Of a DNA stretch of 36,252 nt, positions 32,312 through 36,252 are shown one piece after another. Source of the DNA: CAISDA01 sp050258555 (lineage in GTDB: Bacteria; Bacteroidota; Ignavibacteria; UBA10030; UBA8401); the NCBI GenBank assembly GCA_050258555.1, contig JBLMZA010000038.1:1-36252 (forward strand). The letters are read 5' to 3'. How positions within the stretch are numbered: position 1 is the stretch's first letter; the number at the start of each line of letters is the position of its first letter. The position numbers and the translations under genes are program-made. Below the pieces are notes generated by a model. The model searched no databases. It saw nothing but the letters and a program-made list of their open reading frames with translations, and was not told the DNA's origin.

Positions 32312-33436
32312 CTAAAAATTCACGGCCACGCGCACGGTGCCCGTCACGCTGTCGGGCAGCCGCGCTTCGGTTCCCTCGGGATGGAAGATGTACTGAATGT
32401 CGGGCTGCAGCGTGACGGCGCCTGAAAGCGGAAGCTGATAGGTCAGCTCGATGGCCGTTTCATCCTCGCGCGTGTCCAGCCCTGCATGCGCACAGGCAAG
32501 CCCGAGCACATCGGAACCGTCTTCATGCATCAGTCCGTAGAGATTCACGCCCGCGCCGGCAAACCAGTAGTTGTCGTTCCGCGCCCTGGGACTCAAGCTC
32601 GCCCGCACGAAGGCTGCCACGCTTCCGGCTTCGCCCGGCTTGCCCGAGAGCATGCGGTCGAACGTGCCGTAGATGCCGTAATTCGTCTCGTTGATGACGT
32701 CGGCATCCGAGAGGTGTTCATGATGATTGTGATGATAGACGCCGAGCTTGGCTGTGCCGATGCCGGATGTAAGCCGGGCCTCGGTCACGGCAAACACGCC
32801 GTCGCCGGCGTTGAAACGCCACTTGAGATTGTGTGGATTGTCGGAGAAATCGATCGGAGAACCGTCGAAGACGGCGGCCTTGAAGGCGAAGGACTCCGAA
32901 AGATTCCAGATGATGGAGAGGCCGACCGAGGTCAACGGGAAGATCGGCGCGGTCACGTTGCTGGAAATGGTGGGATGAATGCCGAAGGAGCTGTTCAGAT
33001 AGAGCGCGCTGTACTCGTTACCGGCGAAGTGCACATTCAGATCCTGCAGGCCTGCGATCACCGACACATCGCCGAGCCTCTGGCTGTACCACAATTCCTG
33101 TATATAGGTGTGATTGCCCGCTTCGATATTCGACGCGACCTGAAAATCTCCGATGAACGACTGCGAGGGATGCGCCCCGTGCGTGCTTGCGCCCCTGAGG
33201 AAGAAATGCCCGCCCGAAAGCCATTGCCCTTCTTCCGGCTCATAGTCGATCGTGATCGAAGCCATGCCCAGATAACACGATCCCGTTTTGATGCCGCCGT
33301 GCAGATTCGAAAGGATGTCGCCCACGTATGATCCGGCAATCGCGACCGGGGCCTTTGTCGTCTGTGAATGAACCGGAAGGGTGAAGAATGTAAGGGTGAG
33401 AAGAAGCACTGCTCCTGCTGCTTTCGGCGTACTCAT
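32312..33436 (-). CDS. Carbohydrate porin (OprB-like)
   Basis: A 374-residue outer-membrane beta-barrel with signal peptide to about residue 25 (PVHSQ). The opening SYVGDILSNLHGGIKTGSCYLG, the strand HFFLRGASTHGAHPSQSFIGDFQVASN (in parts) and the end LQPDIQYIFHPEG are typical of OprB sugar porins. The barrel ends in a terminal Phe (VRVAVNF), the usual BAM signal. The ATG at 33436 gives a normal signal peptide; the SD is weak. It follows the LuxR-type gene by 90 bases on the same strand, so it may be the last gene of that operon or a separate unit. A His-rich loop (YHHNHHEHLSD) could bind metal. Confidence 0.88.
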   Translation of the reverse strand: MSTPKAAGAVLLLTLTFFTLPVHSQTTKAPVAIAGSYVGDILSNLHGGIKTGSCYLGMASITIDYEPEEGQWLSGGHFFLRGASTHGAHPSQSFIGDFQVASNIEAGNHTYIQELWYSQRLGDVSVIAGLQDLNVHFAGNEYSALYLNSSFGIHPTISSNVTAPIFPLTSVGLSIIWNLSESFAFKAAVFDGSPIDFSDNPHNLKWRFNAGDGVFAVTEARLTSGIGTAKLGVYHHNHHEHLSDADVINETNYGIYGTFDRMLSGKPGEAGSVAAFVRASLSPRARNDNYWFAGAGVNLYGLMHEDGSDVLGLACAHAGLDTREDETAIELTYQLPLSGAVTLQPDIQYIFHPEGTEARLPDSVTGTVRVAVNF

Positions 33437-33526
33437 AGGAATGTTCTGTCGCTCTCTTACCGTCGTGAATACAATCGGTGGACTCTTCTTCAACGTATCA
33501 AATTCCCCGACGTCAAGCAATCCCCA

Positions 33527-34108
33527 TTAATTGGGATTTTTCATCGAGATGAGTCCGTTGAGCAGCGCATACATCGTGAGCCCGGAAACGGTTCTGATGC
33601 CGAGCTTTTGCGTGATGTTCTTGCGGTGCGAGATCACCGTGTGCATGCTGATCGAGAGCGCATCGGCAATCTGTTTGTTGGAATGCCCCATGGCCACGAG
33701 CCGAAGCACATCGGTCTCGCGCGATGTGAGCGTATCGGATTGCGGCGACGCCGCCCTGCCGGTTGCCGACCGGAAGATCGCCTGCAGCCGCCCGCTCAGC
33801 TCGAGTTCATCCAGCCGGACAGAGAGCGTGTCGAAAGCCGCGCCCTGTGCCGGACGGCCGTCCGAGGGCGCGTCATCCGAGAGGATCACGATATGGGCCT
33901 TCACCGTCCTGATTTTCTCAAGACAGTGCACATAGACCTCCGGCGGCATGAATATGAAGTCCCACGCGCTGAGCCTTGCGACGGCATCGAGAGAGCTGCA
34001 GGCCTCGATTTCATCGGGAGAGAAATTCTCGCGCAGAATGGCTCTGAGTCCCAGAAGCGCAAGCTGGTTGGTTCCGACCAGAAGAATTTTTTTTCCCTCC
34101 AGCCTCAT
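33527..34108 (-). CDS. LuxR/NarL-type regulator with degenerate receiver domain
   Basis: 193 residues. The C-terminus (about 127-190) is a LuxR/NarL helix-turn-helix: LTSRETDVLRLVAMGHSNKQIA, then LSISMHTVISHRKNI. The N-terminus (about 5-115) has the receiver layout, KKILLVGTNQLALLGLRAIL, but the acidic pair is replaced by Gly12/Thr13 and the acceptor position reads FIFMPP with no Asp. It therefore probably cannot be phosphorylated in the usual way and acts as a pseudo-receiver. The start ATG overlaps the hemerythrin gene's TGA (ATGA), implying fixed stoichiometry and a shared function. It likely regulates nitrosative or oxidative stress genes by sensing through the hemerythrin; inference. Confidence 0.9.
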   Translation of the reverse strand: MRLEGKKILLVGTNQLALLGLRAILRENFSPDEIEACSSLDAVARLSAWDFIFMPPEVYVHCLEKIRTVKAHIVILSDDAPSDGRPAQGAAFDTLSVRLDELELSGRLQAIFRSATGRAASPQSDTLTSRETDVLRLVAMGHSNKQIADALSISMHTVISHRKNITQKLGIRTVSGLTMYALLNGLISMKNPN

Positions 34109-34857
34109 CGGATGCGCCTTCCGCTCTTTTGCCTCCCAAGCTGCGCTTCCATGCCGGCCACCAGCGGCCGCAGAATATGGTCCTCGATGCGCGTATGATC
34201 CTGAAGATCTTTTTCCAGACGGAAGAGCTCGAAGACGATCGCGTTGCAGACGGTTTCGTCGAAATCCCCGGTGATGTATTTGATGAGGATGTTCTTGAGA
34301 TCGTTGAGCTTCTCATCCATATTGGTATGCTCCATGCCGTAGATGCGCATGGAATACGTTTCGGAGTCCGGAAGTTTCGACGGATGCGGCGCCGGGCTGC
34401 CATTGAACTGCGCCGAGACTGTTTCGATATAGGGAAATGTCACGGTCTCTTCGCGCTTGAGATGGTGGAAGAGCTCCGTCTTGTACTCCCGGAAAAAGTC
34501 CTTCACGATCGAGAGATCGGTTCCCGAGCGGGAGGCCGAACGGATGAGAAGCCCGATGGATCGTTCAATCGTCGGCACCTGGCTCCTGCGGTAATAGGCA
34601 TGCGTCCTTCGCAGATAGGCGACGATCATCGGCACATGCTGCGGCCGGAGCTTCTTTGCCGGCGCATAATTCTCGCAGCCGAAGGCATTGAGCACGGCGA
34701 TGAAAAATTCCGGATCGATCGCGCGCTCGGCGCAGACCGCACCGACGGTCTTTTCGCCGAAGCCCAGGCGGATGCCGAACCGGTTGATGACCGGAATGAG
34801 CAGGTAGTTATCATGAAGAATATCGGCAAGCTTCTGTGTCTGTGTGATCTGCTTCAT
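34105..34857 (-). CDS. Hemerythrin-domain protein (RIC/YtfE-like), LuxR partner
   Basis: 250 residues. The N-terminal part (about 8-70; LLIPVINRFGIRLGFGEKTV) resembles the ScdA/RIC N-domain, but the usual Cys-Cys-Gly-Gly is replaced by LGFGEK. The C-terminal part (about 80-240) is a hemerythrin four-helix bundle with candidate iron ligands H86, H131/H132, E136/E137, H177 and E182, H221 and H227. Such di-iron proteins repair iron-sulfur clusters or sense O2/NO. The arrangement matches the hemerythrin-LuxR pairs seen in Bacteroidota. AGAAGG 3 bases upstream supports the ATG at 34857. It is followed by the pseudo-receiver regulator with an ATGA overlap. The cytochrome gene upstream stops 54 bases before it on the same strand. 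Confidence 0.88.
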   Translation of the reverse strand: MKQITQTQKLADILHDNYLLIPVINRFGIRLGFGEKTVGAVCAERAIDPEFFIAVLNAFGCENYAPAKKLRPQHVPMIVAYLRRTHAYYRRSQVPTIERSIGLLIRSASRSGTDLSIVKDFFREYKTELFHHLKREETVTFPYIETVSAQFNGSPAPHPSKLPDSETYSMRIYGMEHTNMDEKLNDLKNILIKYITGDFDETVCNAIVFELFRLEKDLQDHTRIEDHILRPLVAGMEAQLGRQKSGRRIR

Positions 34858-34911
34858 CGGCCTTCTGGTAAAATTTGAATACGAGGGACATTCTCTAAAG
34901 TGTGAAATTTT

Positions 34912-36090
34912 TCAGAATGCCGCAACGATGCCGACTGCCGCCTGTCCGAATTTTTTATCGAGACGGTGCGTATACTCTCCGACCAGGCGGATATTGCGCC
35001 GCAGGAGCCAGCCCAGTGAGCCGGTCATGCTTTCATACGCCAACTCCTCCATGTCCGAATCGACCTTGTTATAGAGCGCCACGGCATACCACGGGCTCTG
35101 ATCCTTTTCCGGCGTCAGAATGAGTTCGCCGACGATGCCCTTGGTCTCCGTGCGCCCGCGCAGCAGTTCCGGCTTGTCATCGATGCGCCGGGCATACTGG
35201 GCATTGAGTTCGACGACATCGCCGAGGTTGAGCGTGAGATCCGGGCCCCACATCCGGAAGGCGTTCGTGAACATCGCCGTCCCGGCTTCCCCCGCCAGTT
35301 CCTCCTTTCCCCAATACCCGAAGGCGCCCATGCGCACCCGGTCGGGGATGACCTCCTGCGAGATCCTGCCGAAGAGATTCTTGTACTTGTCCTCGTCGAA
35401 GATCTGAAACGAATTCGCGCCGCCGATGCCCGTGCCGTTGAGCACTTCAAGGACGATGTCGGTTCCGGTGGGCAGTCCGTATGTGAGCATGATGCCGCGG
35501 TCGTAGGTCAAGTCGGCGCGCGACAGTCCCGGCTTCGCCGTATAGATGCGGTAGTCTTCGAATGTCAGACGCAGCTCGCGCTTGAAAAGCGGATCGGAGA
35601 CCTGGAACTGTCCGAGATAGAGATCGAGATGCGCGCCGAAGAGATCGTTGATCATGAGAAAGGCGTCTTCCATGCCGGCGACGTCGCCCCGCTCGCCCAG
35701 GAAGAAATAGAAGTAGTACGAGAAATGCTCGGCCAGCGCGCCTCCCGACAGGAGCTTCACAAGATAGGGCGCGCTGAAATCCATCCGCTCCGACTGCAGA
35801 AGATTGTATGTGAGATAGCCTTCAAAGCGGATGGCCAGAGGCAGCTCCCGCAACAGCGAAAGATCCTCGTCGCCGGTCTTCATGAAATAGCGCGGGGCAT
35901 CCTTGTCGGCAATCGCGAAGCCGTTGCCGGCAAATTCCGCGCCATAGGGCTTCAGGCGCGGAAACGGGGCGTGGCATGTCTGGCAGCTCATCGCATACTT
36001 GCGCCCGAAGGCGGGAATCGAGAGCGCATGCTCCTGAACTATGGGCAGCAGCGCGACGACAGCACACACACAGACCAGCATTCTGTTCAT
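34912..36090 (-). CDS. Mono-heme c-type cytochrome fused to an outer-membrane barrel
   Basis: 392 residues: signal peptide (about 1-23), a single heme-binding site CQTCH at 36-40 just after the cleavage region (with PRLKPYGAEFAGNGF following), and then about 330 residues of alternating beta-strand sequence ending in Phe (VGIVAAF), as in outer-membrane barrels. It may carry electrons across the outer membrane; no other cytochrome gene is visible. AGGGGGAAG with 2-base spacing sets the ATG at 36090. An upstream ATG at 36120 overlaps the stop of the partial gene before it and would add a non-signal tail, so it is less likely. It precedes the hemerythrin gene. Known homologues have no single agreed role. 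Confidence 0.83.
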   Translation of the reverse strand: MNRMLVCVCAVVALLPIVQEHALSIPAFGRKYAMSCQTCHAPFPRLKPYGAEFAGNGFAIADKDAPRYFMKTGDEDLSLLRELPLAIRFEGYLTYNLLQSERMDFSAPYLVKLLSGGALAEHFSYYFYFFLGERGDVAGMEDAFLMINDLFGAHLDLYLGQFQVSDPLFKRELRLTFEDYRIYTAKPGLSRADLTYDRGIMLTYGLPTGTDIVLEVLNGTGIGGANSFQIFDEDKYKNLFGRISQEVIPDRVRMGAFGYWGKEELAGEAGTAMFTNAFRMWGPDLTLNLGDVVELNAQYARRIDDKPELLRGRTETKGIVGELILTPEKDQSPWYAVALYNKVDSDMEELAYESMTGSLGWLLRRNIRLVGEYTHRLDKKFGQAAVGIVAAF

Positions 36091-36116
36091 GACTTCCCCC
36101 TTTCTCTCCTCCTCGT

Positions 36117-36252
36117 TCATGGCAGCACTGCAATTGCGGTCGAATGGTCGTTGACTCTGACGATCCTCGATTCACTTTCCGGAACACGAAGAAACTCGGC
36201 CACCGGCGCAACCAACAACTGATAGTTGAGCGCGGCGGTCACCGTGAGCCTT
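36117..36252 (-). CDS. C-terminal fragment of an unidentified gene
   Basis: A reading frame open from the window edge to TGA at 36117-36119, 44 codons in view. It is the only one of the three minus frames to stay open, and its peptide (NYQLLVAPVAEFLRVPES, HSTAIAVLP) has protein-like composition. Its stop sits 26 bases before the cytochrome start and overlaps an alternative ATG, suggesting an operon. The family is not recognisable from this fragment. Confidence 0.45.
   Translation of the reverse strand, partial: RLTVTAALNYQLLVAPVAEFLRVPESESRIVRVNDHSTAIAVLP

Noticed and set aside
1..36252. CRISPR arrays, tRNA or rRNA genes, transposons, phage genes
   Set aside because: None seen: no regular repeat-spacer series, no transposase or integrase frames, and no tRNA-like cloverleaf or rRNA sequence that I could recognise.

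Overview
The window is about 36 kb of GC-rich, gene-dense bacterial chromosome, with no rRNA, tRNA, CRISPR, phage or insertion sequence that I could see. Gene content points to a Gram-negative member of the Bacteroidota/Ignavibacteriota-Chlorobi/FCB radiation. The evidence is a PorV/PorQ-type outer-membrane barrel, a secreted protein ending in a FlgD/T9SS-like sorting domain, a DUF2911 protein, a hemerythrin + LuxR-type pair of the kind seen in Bacteroidota, an OprB-like porin and a menaquinone gene (menA). Many genes have clear Shine-Dalgarno (SD) sequences, unlike classical Bacteroides/Flavobacteria, so an uncultured deep branch is plausible. Exact placement is inference.

Layout. 1-5.2 kb: a TAT-exported amidase (cut by the window edge), diverging from an orphan solute-binding lipoprotein and a hybrid histidine kinase that probably form one sensory unit. 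5.2-8.1 kb: a DUF6766 membrane protein with an internal duplication, menA, and a divergent membrane-anchored SpoIIE-type phosphatase. 8.1-16.1 kb (minus strand): a probable heavy-metal efflux operon, in transcription order a small His/Cys/Met-rich exported protein, outer-membrane factor, adaptor, RND pump, MATE exporter and DoxX protein. A strong minus-strand terminator separates its start from the transcript upstream. 16.1-24.3 kb (minus): a membrane protein, a cytosolic PAS-PAS-HisKA_2 kinase, a 1448-residue secreted zinc-protease-like protein with Ig-like and sorting domains, and a PorV-like barrel with an SH3 tail, the last two tightly coupled. 24.3-27.1 kb (minus): a 340-base intergenic stretch with a terminator and repeats, a DUF2911 protein, and a corrinoid protein with its URO-D-type methyltransferase.

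27.2-36.25 kb: a possible lipoprotein (+); rsgA followed by a cNMP-GAF-SpoIIE phosphatase (minus); a TAT-exported nucleoside-hydrolase-like protein (+); an OprB-like porin; a hemerythrin/LuxR pair in which the receiver domain has lost its phosphorylation site; a mono-heme cytochrome/barrel protein; and the tail of one more gene at the edge.

Themes are envelope functions (export, porins, metal efflux) and signalling (two kinases, two PP2C phosphatases, one pseudo-receiver). I see no large defence or biosynthetic cluster. The most unusual items are the protease-PorV couple, the efflux operon with its possible leader peptide, the binding-protein/kinase pair and the hemerythrin/pseudo-receiver pair.
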